From: Bacteroidales bacterium
GTDB lineage: Bacteria; Bacteroidota; Bacteroidia; Bacteroidales; P3
Direction: 5' to 3'
Length of the DNA stretch: 64,000 nt
NCBI GenBank assembly: GCA_017934545.1
Contig: JAGBJI010000008.1
Coordinates: forward strand, 310,001 to 374,000
This document shows, piece by piece, positions 1 through 8,858 of this stretch. The notes below the pieces were generated by a model. It ran no database searches and had not been told where the DNA came from. It saw only the letters and a program-made list of their open reading frames with translations. How positions within the stretch are numbered: position 1 is the first letter of the stretch; every line of letters starts with the position of its first letter. The translations under genes were made by a program, and so were the position numbers.

Positions 1-570
1 GTAAAGCTTTTTTACATTGTCTATATTAAATCCTTTTTTCTTTTTCATTTGTATGCGGCACAATTCACCCGTAAGCGAAACTATGCCTATGTCGTGTCCG
101 GGTGTTCCCTCAACTGCAACGATGTCACCCTCCGTTATTTCCAACCCTTCGGGTATTTTGTAAAAATCTTTGTGCGAATTTTTAAACCTTACTTCCACAT
201 AATCAAAATATCCTTGTGCAGAAGGCGGTTTGACGTTCTCCATCCAATTGGTTACGTGCAGTTTTTCGCACGAGTTCAAGTCCTGCCGCGAAACCGTTTG
301 GTAACTCTGCGGAACGCAGGAGCAACCGTGCATCAAGGTAGAGGGTTCCTGATAGTTTTTTTTCAGCAATCCCAGCGACGGGTCTTCGTCAAAATAAGGA
401 TGGACGAACTGTTCGCCGAAATATATCTTGTCTTCCTGCGAGCCGTCGTTGACATTTATTCTGCCGGATTGCTGTTTGGCAACGGAGGGTTGTTGTTTGT
501 TTGGTGATATTTCCGCAGAAGACTCTGCTGCAACAACGTCCGTTTGTTTATTATTTAAGTCGTTATTCAT
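1..570 (-). CDS. RicT/YaaT-like PSP1-domain protein, 3' end outside window
   Basis: The reading frame opens at ATG 570 and runs off the left edge, giving 190 residues without a stop. The first ~60 residues are polar and low in complexity. A Cys-containing stretch (GCSCVP) follows, and from about residue 118 a PSP1 domain begins with YFDYVEVRFKN and continues through GDIVAVEGTPGHDIGIVSLTGE. PSP1 proteins of the RicT type help form an Fe-S complex that affects RNA processing in Firmicutes; the Bacteroidota role is not settled. It starts 16 bases after the holB stop, so the two are probably co-transcribed. That pairing is common in this phylum. Confidence 0.8.
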   Translation of the reverse strand, partial: MNNDLNNKQTDVVAAESSAEISPNKQQPSVAKQQSGRINVNDGSQEDKIYFGEQFVHPYFDEDPSLGLLKKNYQEPSTLMHGCSCVPQSYQTVSRQDLNSCEKLHVTNWMENVKPPSAQGYFDYVEVRFKNSHKDFYKIPEGLEITEGDIVAVEGTPGHDIGIVSLTGELCRIQMKKKKGFNIDNVKKLY

Positions 571-586
571 TTATAGTTACGTTTAT

Positions 587-1729
587 TTATCTATTAGCCA
601 ACAATTGTCCCAATTTAATCAAGGTATCGGTCAAATTGATTTTCGCATTGGCATTGTATTTTATGTTTTGTTGTGTTTGTTCCGTCAATTTATAAATGCC
701 CTCTATATTGTTTGCGGTAATGAATGACGGAAATTTGTCCTTAAACTTGCCGTCCGCCCAAAACAACGGGTGATAATCCGTAGATACATTATTATTAAAC
801 AGGAAGCATTTATCAATTGTGTTTGCATAATAGTCAAAAATCTCCGTCAAATCTTCCCTTGACCGCTTGGAAAGTTCCTCCGCATAGACGGTCAACTCCA
901 AGATATGTTTGGAATACATCATAGCAATGCGGTTGATGTCCACAAATATCTGTCTGAGTTCTTGTTGACGGAAAGAATCTATGTTTTTCAGTGCAGTGAA
1001 ATCACCGTTTGCAACCGATATTTTCAGATTTAACTCGTCTTGTGATATATCCGGGAACATTTCTTTGACAATTGCCTGCATTGAAACGTTATCTATCGGC
1101 GGCACGGTTATCTGTTGGACACGCGAAAGCACTGTAGGAATGATACGTTCTTTGTGTTGGGTGGTCAAAATGAACACCGTATTAGGATAAGGCTCTTCCA
1201 AAATCTTAAGAATCTTGTCCGAAGCTTCGTTGTTCATCTTGTCAGCATTCCATATAAGCATTGTCCTTACGGTCGATTCATATGGTTTGAGCGTCAATTG
1301 CGAAACTATTTTGTCAGCATCTTTTACGTTGATGACGCCTTGTTTTCTGTCGCTTTCCATATATGTATGCCACTGACCCAAAGTGCAGTATGCTCCGTTT
1401 TCCGAAACAAACTGACGGAATTTGTCGGTAAACAACGCCGATTCATTGTTCGCTTTCACGCTTGAAGTAGTGGTTGTAGGAAAAATCATGTGCAAATCGG
1501 GGTGAATCAATCTGCCGTACTTTCTGCACGAAGGGCATTGACCGCAGGAATCCGTGCCGTGATGTTTGTCGGTGCAACTTATGTATTGGGCAACAGCCAA
1601 AGCCATGGCCAAATTGCCGTAACCGTCTTTGCCAGAAAGCAATATGGCATGCGGGAAATGGTTAGCGTCAATAACGGAGATTATCCTTTGCTTTAATTCT
1701 TCTTGTCCTTTTACCTGTGAAAACAGCAT
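587..1729 (-). CDS. holB: DNA polymerase III subunit delta'
   Basis: The 380-residue product is a clamp-loader subunit that helps place the sliding clamp on DNA. It opens with an AAA+ module: FPHAILLSGKDGYGN is a degenerate P-loop, as expected for delta', which does not need to hydrolyse ATP. A zinc-binding set follows at C52, C62, C65 and C68 (CGQCPSC). The sensor-type stretch TVLSRVQQ near residue 205 matches the SRC-region position of clamp loaders. The promoter box TACATTTG lies at 1752-1759. The ricT-like gene follows after 16 bases. Confidence 0.9.
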   Translation of the reverse strand: MLFSQVKGQEELKQRIISVIDANHFPHAILLSGKDGYGNLAMALAVAQYISCTDKHHGTDSCGQCPSCRKYGRLIHPDLHMIFPTTTTSSVKANNESALFTDKFRQFVSENGAYCTLGQWHTYMESDRKQGVINVKDADKIVSQLTLKPYESTVRTMLIWNADKMNNEASDKILKILEEPYPNTVFILTTQHKERIIPTVLSRVQQITVPPIDNVSMQAIVKEMFPDISQDELNLKISVANGDFTALKNIDSFRQQELRQIFVDINRIAMMYSKHILELTVYAEELSKRSREDLTEIFDYYANTIDKCFLFNNNVSTDYHPLFWADGKFKDKFPSFITANNIEGIYKLTEQTQQNIKYNANAKINLTDTLIKLGQLLANR

Positions 1730-1751
1730 CGTTTACAATTTTTCCAAATTA

Positions 1752-1759
1752 CAAATGTA
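1752..1759 (-). promoter_or_regulatory. Bacteroidota -7 promoter box for holB
   Basis: TACATTTG fits the TAnnTTTG consensus of the Bacteroidota primary sigma factor and lies 22 bases before the holB ATG on the same strand. Confidence 0.55.
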
Positions 1760-1934
1760 CGACATTTCTCTTATTTAACATAAAATTTTGCAATTTTTTT
1801 CACTTTTTCCGTTTTTAAACTTTGTTTTTTGTCGCTTTCTGCCCACAAACCCCGCTTTTTTAAATACCCGTCCGTCAATCCAAAAAATTATTTTCATAAA
1901 AGAATAATCTTAATTACGGTTTTAAAAAATTGTT

Positions 1935-2050
1935 TTCTGATTCCATTTAAAAAAAACATATGTATTTTTTCAAAAAAACATATGAATTTTAATCAAAAAA
2001 CATATGTTTTTGAAGAAAAAAACATATGTTTTTTATTTTTAGGTTCTGAA
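1935..2050. repeat. CATATG phased-module element, copy A (4 modules)
   Basis: Four CATATG cores start at 1957, 1979, 2001 and 2023, exactly 22 bp apart. Each has a run of A on its left and, mostly, T on its right. A TTCTGAA flank sits one module further right (2044). The linkers are nearly identical to those of the copy at 29.2 kb, and the copy at 14.8 kb is the same sequence inverted. It lies between the SRP RNA terminator and holB. A 79-codon open frame here is made by the repeat and is not a gene. Confidence 0.85.
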
Positions 2051-2080
2051 AATATTGCCACAGGGTAACAAGCGGACACG

Positions 2081-2185
2081 AAAAAAGGGTAAGCTACTCA
2101 TATCGCACCGCTACAACCTTTTTATCCTTGCTTCGGTCAAGACCTGGGGAAATTCAAAGGGAGCTGGTCGTACAAGACTTACCCG
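2081..2185 (-). ncRNA. ffs: signal recognition particle RNA, small bacterial type
   Basis: Read on the minus strand, the transcript begins GGGTAAGT at 2184 and ends GCTTACCC at about 2087. These ends pair, and TTTTTT follows (2081-2086). The apical part reads CAGGTCTTGACCGAAGCAAG, close to the conserved SRP tip that binds Ffh, and GGTGCGATATG sits on the returning strand as in other bacterial 4.5S RNAs. A TAATTTTG box stands just before the inferred start. The length of about 100 nt fits the small type. Together with Ffh it would target membrane and exported proteins to the translocon. Confidence 0.85.
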
Positions 2186-2189
2186 AATG

Positions 2190-2197
2190 CAAAATTA
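2190..2197 (-). promoter_or_regulatory. -7 promoter box for the SRP RNA
   Basis: TAATTTTG on the minus strand places the transcript start near 2184, the first G of the RNA's closing stem. Confidence 0.6.
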
Positions 2198-2259
2198 CAA
2201 CTTTTTTCTCAATTGGCAATATTTTTAACGTTTTTTTGTGATTTAATGCTTTAATTTCG

Positions 2260-2267
2260 TATCTTTG
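2260..2267 (+). promoter_or_regulatory. -7 promoter box for hydE
   Basis: TATCTTTG is a perfect TAnnTTTG match, 22 bases before the hydE ATG. It is divergent from the SRP RNA promoter 63 bases away. Confidence 0.65.
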
Positions 2268-2289
2268 CAACCTGTAAATAATATATTGT

Positions 2290-3399
2290 ATGCAGACAAA
2301 TATCCAACAACTGCTTGAAAAACGCACGTTTAACGAAAGCGAAATCGTAACGCTTCTTTCCGTAAAGGGAGAAGAGATGAAAATGTTGTTGGATAAAGCG
2401 TTGGAAACCAAACTCAAATTTTTAGACAACAACGTTCATCTGCGGGGATTGATTGAATATTCCAACAAATGCAGAAAAAACTGCCTGTATTGCGGGTTGC
2501 GTAAGGACAACAACGCCGTTGACCGCTACGAAATGACGGACAATCAGGTTTTTCAGTGCATTGAACTGGCTCAAAAGTTAAACTACGGCTCTGTTGCGTT
2601 GCAATGCGGCGAAAGGCAGGATAAACACTTTACAGACAAGATAGAATACTTGGTCAAAGAAATAAAACGCCGCTCGCAAGGCACAATAGGCATAACTCTT
2701 TCGTGCGGCGAACAAAGCGAACAAACATACAGACGTTGGTTCAATGCGGGAGCCCACCGCTATTTATTGAGAATTGAAACCGCAAACGAAGAACTGTATT
2801 ACAAAATACACCCCAAAGATTCCGTACATTCATTCAAAAAACGCATGGAATGTATAGACACATTATTAAAGACAGGCTATCAGACAGGCACGGGAGTGAT
2901 GATTGGGCTGCCTTTTCAAACTACGGAAGATTTGGCACGTGATATTTTGTTTTTTCAACAAAAAGACGTTGCAATGGTGGGCATGGGTCCGTTTATCCCC
3001 CACCCTGACACGCCTTTATGGCAATACAGGGATTTGATTCCGAGCAAGGAAGAAAGAATGTCAATGACTTTGAAGATGATTGCGGTTTTAAGATTAGTCA
3101 TGCCCGAAATCAATATGGTCAGTGCGACAGCCAACCAAACCATTGATGATTTGGGCAGGGAGAAAGCCGTTGTTGCGGGTGCAAACGTAATAATGCCTAA
3201 CCTTTCTCCGCAGGAAAACCGCGAAGAATATTCCATTTACCCCGACAAAGCATGCGTACATGACACTCCCGAGCAATGCTACAATTGTCTTGACATACGT
3301 ATGCACACTGTTTCGCACAAAATTCTTTACAAAGAGTGGGGCGACAGCGTTGCATTCACAAAAAGAAAACAACAAAACGAAACAACAATAAAACAATGA
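2290..3399 (+). CDS. hydE: [FeFe]-hydrogenase maturase HydE-like radical SAM protein
   Basis: The 369-residue product carries the radical SAM triad C61-x3-C65-x2-C68 (CRKNCLYC) that holds the SAM-binding 4Fe-4S cluster. HydE works with HydF and HydG to build the di-iron subcluster of [FeFe]-hydrogenase. GTGVMIGLPFQTTEDLARD and GMGPFIPHPDTPL are typical of HydE and argue against BioB or PylB. Cysteines near the C-terminus (CVHDTPEQCYNC) may hold the auxiliary cluster known in some HydE proteins. No hydF, hydG or hydrogenase gene lies in the window. The stop overlaps the next ATG (ATGA). Confidence 0.82.
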   Translation: MQTNIQQLLEKRTFNESEIVTLLSVKGEEMKMLLDKALETKLKFLDNNVHLRGLIEYSNKCRKNCLYCGLRKDNNAVDRYEMTDNQVFQCIELAQKLNYGSVALQCGERQDKHFTDKIEYLVKEIKRRSQGTIGITLSCGEQSEQTYRRWFNAGAHRYLLRIETANEELYYKIHPKDSVHSFKKRMECIDTLLKTGYQTGTGVMIGLPFQTTEDLARDILFFQQKDVAMVGMGPFIPHPDTPLWQYRDLIPSKEERMSMTLKMIAVLRLVMPEINMVSATANQTIDDLGREKAVVAGANVIMPNLSPQENREEYSIYPDKACVHDTPEQCYNCLDIRMHTVSHKILYKEWGDSVAFTKRKQQNETTIKQ

Positions 3400-5651
3400 A
3401 ACGGATTAATTACTTGATTTTAACCATTGCGGCGGTATTTTGCACTTCGTGTGCGTCAAACCGTAAAGACGTGAGTTTGGTTTCGCACGGTGAAACAAAA
3501 TATCATATAGTCGTTTCCGACAAAGCGACGGATAACGAAATTTATGCTGCACAATTGATGCAGGAATACATATATAAAATAAGCGGAGCGAAAGTTCCCA
3601 TCGTCAACAAGTGCAGAAACCGTCACAAAGAAGAGATACACATCGGCACAACGCCCGTCAAAGATTTTACAATCAAGGATAAAAACACCGTAGGAGTGAA
3701 ACGTTTCAATCAAACGTTGGTCTTCAACTGCGAAGACGATTTGTACACCATGTATTCCGTGATTGACTTTTTGGAAAAATATCTTCACGTCCGCAGATTC
3801 ACAAAAAACTGTGAGTATCACCCTATCGGAGGCGACATAATATTAAGGGATTTTGACGGATACACATACAAAACTCCCAACTCGTTCAGAGAGGTCAGAG
3901 GAACGTTTGTCCGCAAAGACAAAGACATGTGCCGTTGGCTTAAAAACACATTGGCTGAAGATTATTTCGCAAACGGATTTTTTGTACACACGGCTAAAAA
4001 ACTCCTTGACGACAAAGAATATTTTGAAACCCACCCCGAATACTTTGCTTTGCTTGAATCAAATCAGCGGAGCCGCGACCAAGTGTGTTGGAGTAACGAC
4101 GAAGTGTTTGAAATTATGAAAACAAATCTCCGCAATCAGATGATGCTTCAACCCGACAAGCAATTGTGGAGCGTATCACAGGAAGATAACTACACGTATT
4201 GCCATTGTGAAAAATGTATGTCGGTTATCAATCAATACAAATCGCCTTCCGCTCCCATAATTTTGTTTGTCAACAAGATGGCAAAGGCATTCCCCGACAA
4301 GACAATCTCAACCTTGGCTTACCAATACTCAAGAAAATGTCCCGAAGGGTTAAAACCCGAAAACAATGTGCAGATAATGCTCTGCACGATAGAGGCTGAC
4401 CGTAACAAAACCATAGAAGAGCAAGGCAAAGGGGAAGGCAGTTTTGCTTACGACTTAAAACAATGGGGCAAAGTGACAAACAACATCTTTCTTTGGGATT
4501 ATGACGTTGATTTTGCGTACTATCTTTGTCCGTTTCCTAACTTGCATGTTCTTCAACCCAACATACAGTTTTTTGTAAACAACAATGCCTTTGAGCATTT
4601 CCAACAATCCAACAGTGATACGGGACATGAACTGTCCGAATTGAAAACATATCTTATCAGTCAGTTGCTTTGGAATCCACAAATCAATGCCGACAAAGTC
4701 ACGGAGGAGTTTTGCGACGCTTACTACGGACCTGCTTCCCCTTATATACAGATGTATATCGGTTTTTTGGAACAAGCCGCCAAGAAAGCGAAAGACAGCG
4801 TCGTTTTGGACATATACGGTTCCCCTGTACGCTACAAAGACAATATTCTTTCCGACTTTAATTTAAGTGTTTGCAATGATTTGTTCAACAAAGCCGAGTT
4901 TGCATGCAGCGAAGACAGCATCAGTTTAATCAGAGTAAGAATTGCACGGCTTGCATTGCAATATGCATGCATGGAAATAGCAAAAACCGACATGTACGGC
5001 GAACGCGGTTGGTTTACAACAAACAACGGCCGTTGGCAAGTGAAAGGTGATATGATTGACATGCTGGAACAATTTTACAACACCTGCAATGTTGCACAGG
5101 TAAGGGATATTAACGAAAGCGGATTGACTCCGCACGAATACTATGCGGCAACAAAACGGATTATAACCAACGATGTTTCGGGCAATATTGCGTTTAAAAA
5201 GAAAGTTTATGCCAATGTAAATCCGTCCGTACTGTATTCATCGGGCGATATTCAGGTAATGACCGACGGAGTTAAGGGAAGCGATGATTACAAAATGCTT
5301 TGGTTAGGATGGCAAGGCAAAGATTTTACGTTGGATGTTGATTTGGATACAACGGTTTATGACAAACAAATCAGCATATCTACATTGAACGTTCCGAAGA
5401 GTTGGATTTTGCATCCGTTTTCAGTTGAGTGCTTGGTATCTTCAGACGGCAAGAACTTTCATTCGCTTGGTAAACAAGACGCAGACGGATATAACAAGCA
5501 CAATCCTACAATAAAAGAGTATACATTTACATGTAAAGACAGTTTCCGTTACATTAAATTTATTGTAAACGCCACTAAAACCCTTCCGCAATGGCATCCG
5601 TCGTACACACAACCCTCTTGGGTGTTTGCAGACGAGATTACGGTAAAATAG
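3396..5651 (+). CDS. DUF4838-type lipoprotein with C-terminal carbohydrate-binding-like module
   Basis: I chose the ATG at 3396, which overlaps the hydE stop, because it opens a lipoprotein signal (MKRINYLILTIAAVFCTSC); the 20 codons upstream lie inside hydE. The mature 751-residue product has an N-terminal module like the GH67/GH115 alpha-glucuronidase helper domain (YAAQLMQEYIYKISG). A DUF4838 core follows at about 220-520, with VSQEDNYTYCHCEKC and FLWDYDVDFAYYL. The last ~120 residues resemble an F5/8 type C sandwich. DUF4838 proteins are thought to act on glycans at the cell surface, but no activity is proven. Translational coupling to hydE is odd for the proposed roles. Confidence 0.72.
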   Translation: MKRINYLILTIAAVFCTSCASNRKDVSLVSHGETKYHIVVSDKATDNEIYAAQLMQEYIYKISGAKVPIVNKCRNRHKEEIHIGTTPVKDFTIKDKNTVGVKRFNQTLVFNCEDDLYTMYSVIDFLEKYLHVRRFTKNCEYHPIGGDIILRDFDGYTYKTPNSFREVRGTFVRKDKDMCRWLKNTLAEDYFANGFFVHTAKKLLDDKEYFETHPEYFALLESNQRSRDQVCWSNDEVFEIMKTNLRNQMMLQPDKQLWSVSQEDNYTYCHCEKCMSVINQYKSPSAPIILFVNKMAKAFPDKTISTLAYQYSRKCPEGLKPENNVQIMLCTIEADRNKTIEEQGKGEGSFAYDLKQWGKVTNNIFLWDYDVDFAYYLCPFPNLHVLQPNIQFFVNNNAFEHFQQSNSDTGHELSELKTYLISQLLWNPQINADKVTEEFCDAYYGPASPYIQMYIGFLEQAAKKAKDSVVLDIYGSPVRYKDNILSDFNLSVCNDLFNKAEFACSEDSISLIRVRIARLALQYACMEIAKTDMYGERGWFTTNNGRWQVKGDMIDMLEQFYNTCNVAQVRDINESGLTPHEYYAATKRIITNDVSGNIAFKKKVYANVNPSVLYSSGDIQVMTDGVKGSDDYKMLWLGWQGKDFTLDVDLDTTVYDKQISISTLNVPKSWILHPFSVECLVSSDGKNFHSLGKQDADGYNKHNPTIKEYTFTCKDSFRYIKFIVNATKTLPQWHPSYTQPSWVFADEITVK

Positions 5652-5686
5652 AAACCTAACTTAACGATGATAAAACTTACAAAGAC

Positions 5687-6205
5687 ATGACCGAAGAGAA
5701 AAGAAAATACATTAATTACTCGTTCAGATGGGGAAGTATCATAGGTTTTATAACTTTTATATTACTTTTAACAGGATTTTATACCCATCTTGACAAACAA
5801 AACATCTTCTCCGACATTTACTTTTTCATACAAATGCTGCTTATTATCTTCATGCTGATACAATACAAGCGTATTTTAGACCCGCCTGCCACATTTTTAA
5901 GATTGTTTTATATAGGTTTTTTGGCGGCATTGGTCATCGCAGTTTTCTACTCCTTATATTATATACTGCTGATTGCAAAATTAGACCCGTTGTTTTTTGA
6001 TAATTACATGTACGATGCTGCAAAGATGCTGAAAGATTCCATGGGTATTGACTACTCTTCTGCAAACAATCCATCAACTGCAATACTTATGAAAATATCT
6101 TTTATTATTACGACGTTTATCAGTAGTTTGATAAGTTCCGTTATCTATATTTTACTGTCTTGTTTGTGTATTAAAATTAACGAAAGATTATTTCAAAAGA
6201 GATGA
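5687..6205 (+). CDS. DUF4199 family membrane protein, first of two
   Basis: The 172-residue product has four likely transmembrane helices (about 17-35, 43-60, 72-97, 137-160) and few charged residues between them. Length and layout fit DUF4199, a Bacteroidota family of unknown function often found before a GT2 glycosyltransferase, as here. It overlaps the next gene by four bases (ATGA). The pair could assist the glycosyltransferase at the inner membrane, but that rests on position only. Confidence 0.65.
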   Translation: MTEEKRKYINYSFRWGSIIGFITFILLLTGFYTHLDKQNIFSDIYFFIQMLLIIFMLIQYKRILDPPATFLRLFYIGFLAALVIAVFYSLYYILLIAKLDPLFFDNYMYDAAKMLKDSMGIDYSSANNPSTAILMKISFIITTFISSLISSVIYILLSCLCIKINERLFQKR

Positions 6206-6726
6206 AAAAGATTGTACGGAAATACGAATCCGTTATGCACGGACCGTATCAAAAGATGTCGGTCAAATACGGCATTGCAACGGGAGTGATAATGAGTTTG
6301 GTGTTATTGATACGTTTTCTTGTCAAAATGCCTGCCGATTCCCCGCTGTCCATGGTAGACAACATCGCATTGCTTGCATGTATGATTGCTGCAGGCGTAC
6401 ATTACAAAACGAAATTGGAAGACAATAAAATAACTTTTAAAGAATTGTTTTTACTTACATTCTATTCTGCTTGCATTGCATCCGTTGTTTACGGAGTGTT
6501 TATGTATTTCTACGCCCGTTCTATAGATACGCAGATGAGTGTAAGGTGCATGCAAAAACTTATGAACATACCCGAATACTCTTCTTATACAAAAGAACAG
6601 TTTGAATCCATGAGCGGCTATTCTGCATTGGCAATGCAAGCCGTTGTGTTCAACATTGTGATGGGTATTTTGTGGGCTTTTGTAAGCGGAATCATATTAA
6701 GAAACGAAAAATCTTCTGTTAAATAA
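6202..6726 (+). CDS. DUF4199 family membrane protein, second of two
   Basis: The 174-residue product repeats the four-helix layout of the preceding gene and is probably its tandem paralogue, although the identity is low by eye. The start at 6202 overlaps the previous stop, which indicates coupled translation. It is followed 19 bases later by the glycosyltransferase. Function is unknown. Confidence 0.68.
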   Translation: MKKIVRKYESVMHGPYQKMSVKYGIATGVIMSLVLLIRFLVKMPADSPLSMVDNIALLACMIAAGVHYKTKLEDNKITFKELFLLTFYSACIASVVYGVFMYFYARSIDTQMSVRCMQKLMNIPEYSSYTKEQFESMSGYSALAMQAVVFNIVMGILWAFVSGIILRNEKSSVK

Positions 6727-6745
6727 GTCAAAAACAAATTACAAT

Positions 6746-7702
6746 ATGGACATATCAGTCATAGTACCTTTATATAATGAAGCGGAATCCGTCGCACCTT
6801 TGACCGATTGGATAAAAAGAGTAATGGAGGACAATCATTTCACATATGAGATAATCATGGTGGACGACGGAAGCAACGACGGCTCGTTTTCAAAGATTGA
6901 AGAGTTGATAAAAGCCAACCCATGCATAAAAGCAATAAAGTTCAGACGGAATTACGGCAAAAGTGCTGCGTTGAATGTAGGGTTTGAACACTGCTCCGGA
7001 GATGTTGTAATCACAATGGATGCGGATTTACAGGACAGTCCGGACGAAATACCCGGATTGTTTAAGATGATAAAACAAGACAATTTTGATTTGGTATCGG
7101 GTTGGAAAAAGGTAAGATACGATTCCAAGTTAGCCAAAAACATTCCGAGCAAACTTTTCAACGCCACTACCCGAATGATGAGCGGAATAAAACTCCATGA
7201 TTTCAATTGCGGGCTGAAAGCATACAAAAAAGAAGTGGTTAAAAGCATAGAAGTTTACGGCGAAATGCACAGATACATACCCGTTATTGCCAAATGGGCG
7301 GGATTTACCAACATCGGAGAAAAAGTAGTCCAGCACAGAAAACGCCAATACGGCACTTCAAAATTCGGCATGAACAGATTTATCAACGGATATTTGGATT
7401 TAATGAGCATAATGTTCGTTTCCAAGTTCAGTAAAAAGCCCATGCACTTTTTCGGAGCCATAGGTTCGGTGATGTTTATCATAGGAATACTTGCAGCCAT
7501 TGTGTTGGGAGTTCAAAAACTCATTGCCATATATCACGGAATACCTATGCGTAAGATAACCGATACTACTTATTTCTACATCTCTCTTTGCACTGTGGCA
7601 ATAGGTATACAACTGTTCTTAACGGGATTTCTTGCCGAACTCATAGGACGCAACTCCCCCTCACGCAACCATTATCTTATAGAAAAGGAATGCAATTTTT
7701 AA
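6746..7702 (+). CDS. GT2 glycosyltransferase, polyprenyl-phosphate sugar transferase type
   Basis: The 318-residue product has a GT-A domain with VDDGSNDGS near residue 40 and MDADLQD near residue 90, which supply the nucleotide- and metal-binding acidic residues. Two C-terminal membrane helices follow (about 232-257 and 268-302). This is the DPM1/GtrB layout, in which a sugar is moved from a nucleotide donor onto a lipid phosphate on the cytoplasmic face. The nearby heptose genes gmhA and gmhB suggest a role in surface glycan or LPS synthesis. Donor and acceptor are unknown. Confidence 0.85.
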   Translation: MDISVIVPLYNEAESVAPLTDWIKRVMEDNHFTYEIIMVDDGSNDGSFSKIEELIKANPCIKAIKFRRNYGKSAALNVGFEHCSGDVVITMDADLQDSPDEIPGLFKMIKQDNFDLVSGWKKVRYDSKLAKNIPSKLFNATTRMMSGIKLHDFNCGLKAYKKEVVKSIEVYGEMHRYIPVIAKWAGFTNIGEKVVQHRKRQYGTSKFGMNRFINGYLDLMSIMFVSKFSKKPMHFFGAIGSVMFIIGILAAIVLGVQKLIAIYHGIPMRKITDTTYFYISLCTVAIGIQLFLTGFLAELIGRNSPSRNHYLIEKECNF

Positions 7703-7722
7703 TCTTATAATATTTTATTATT

Positions 7723-8298
7723 ATGAAAATACAACAGATAATAGAACAGTCAATCAAAGTAAAACAGGAATTGCTTAATCAATCTCACGTATTGGAAAGC
7801 ATACAAAAAAGCGTGGATGTGATTGTTGACTGTTACAAACACAACGGCAAAGTTTTGTTTTGCGGAAACGGAGGCAGTGCAGCCGACTGTCAACACCTTG
7901 CAGCCGAATTGTCGGGCAGGTTTTACTTTGACCGCGAACCTCTTTACGCAGAAGCGTTGCATGTGAACACGTCCTATCTGACGGCAGTGTCCAATGACTA
8001 CTCGTTTGACATAGTTTTCAGCCGTATGGTCAAGGCTTCGGGCAAGCCTTCGGACGTTTTGGTGGGAATTTCCACCTCGGGCAACTCGCAAAACATAATC
8101 AACGCAATGCTTGAAGCTAAAAACAAAGGCATGTATACCATTGCCATGACGGGAAGTACGGGAGGTAAGATGAAAGATATAGCAGACATTCTTATCAACG
8201 TACCGTCAACCGACATTCCGCGTATACAAGAGTCCCACATAATGATAGGACACATCATTTGTGAGGAAGTCGAATCAACACTGTTCACAAAGAAATGA
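7723..8298 (+). CDS. gmhA: sedoheptulose 7-phosphate isomerase
   Basis: The 191-residue product is a single SIS domain. FCGNGGSAADCQHLAAELSG near residue 46 is the GmhA signature, with the His and Glu that bind zinc and catalyse, and VGISTSGNSQN is the phosphosugar loop. The enzyme turns sedoheptulose 7-phosphate into D-glycero-D-manno-heptose 7-phosphate, the first step to the ADP-heptose used in LPS cores. It overlaps gmhB by four bases. The kinase hldE is not in the window. Confidence 0.9.
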   Translation: MKIQQIIEQSIKVKQELLNQSHVLESIQKSVDVIVDCYKHNGKVLFCGNGGSAADCQHLAAELSGRFYFDREPLYAEALHVNTSYLTAVSNDYSFDIVFSRMVKASGKPSDVLVGISTSGNSQNIINAMLEAKNKGMYTIAMTGSTGGKMKDIADILINVPSTDIPRIQESHIMIGHIICEEVESTLFTKK

Positions 8299-8858
8299 CA
8301 TCAGAATTTGTACTAAAACCGACATCGGCTCTGTTTTTAGACCGTGACGGAGTTATCAACGAAAGAAAAATCGGAGGATACATTCTTTCGTACAGCGAAT
8401 TTCAATTCAAAGACGGGGTTAAACAAGCCCTGAAGATGCTTGCACGGCATTTTTCCTACATATTTATAGTTACCAACCAACAATGTATAGGTAAAAAACT
8501 TATAACCGAGGAAGATTTTGAGGCGTTGACTGACTTGATGGTAAAAGACATTGAGGCCGGAGGCGGAAGAATTGACAAGGTTTACCATTGTCCTGACCTT
8601 AAAACGCAATCTTCCCCAAACCGAAAACCCAACGTAGGCATGGCATTCATGGCTGCAAGGGATTTTCCGCAGATAGTGTTTTCCCACAGCGTGATGGTAG
8701 GCGACACAATGCCGGATATGATTTTCGGCAAACGGTGCGGTATGACAACAATATTTATAGACAACGGCACCGAAACGGATGTTGACAGTCAAATGACGGA
8801 CATGACATTCAAAACACTGCTGCAATTCGCAGAGTATATTGAGAATAATAACCTTTAA
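8295..8858 (+). CDS. gmhB: heptose bisphosphate phosphatase-like HAD protein
   Basis: The 187-residue product is a HAD phosphatase with FLDRDGVIN (nucleophile and acid Asp pair), IVTNQQ (motif II) and VGDTMPDM (motif IV). By position and length it is GmhB, which removes the 7-phosphate of heptose 1,7-bisphosphate. One departure is visible: GmhB normally has a zinc loop of Cys-x-His with a Cys-x-Cys pair before RKP, whereas here the loop reads YHCPDLKTQSSPNRKP and keeps one Cys only. Zinc binding is therefore probably lost, and substrate range may differ. Confidence 0.78.
   Translation: MTSEFVLKPTSALFLDRDGVINERKIGGYILSYSEFQFKDGVKQALKMLARHFSYIFIVTNQQCIGKKLITEEDFEALTDLMVKDIEAGGGRIDKVYHCPDLKTQSSPNRKPNVGMAFMAARDFPQIVFSHSVMVGDTMPDMIFGKRCGMTTIFIDNGTETDVDSQMTDMTFKTLLQFAEYIENNNL

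Noticed and set aside
1949..2050. Regular repeats that might be a CRISPR array
   Set aside because: Units are 22 bp with short A/T linkers, there are no spacers of constant length, and no cas gene lies in the window.
1829..2068. Open frame of 79 codons across the CATATG repeat
   Set aside because: It is made of the repeat itself (KNICF/KTYVF periodic text) and has no ribosome-binding site.
2154..2432. Minus-strand open frame of 92 codons overlapping hydE and the SRP RNA
   Set aside because: It covers the hydE promoter and start and the SRP RNA 5' end; its translation has no family likeness.
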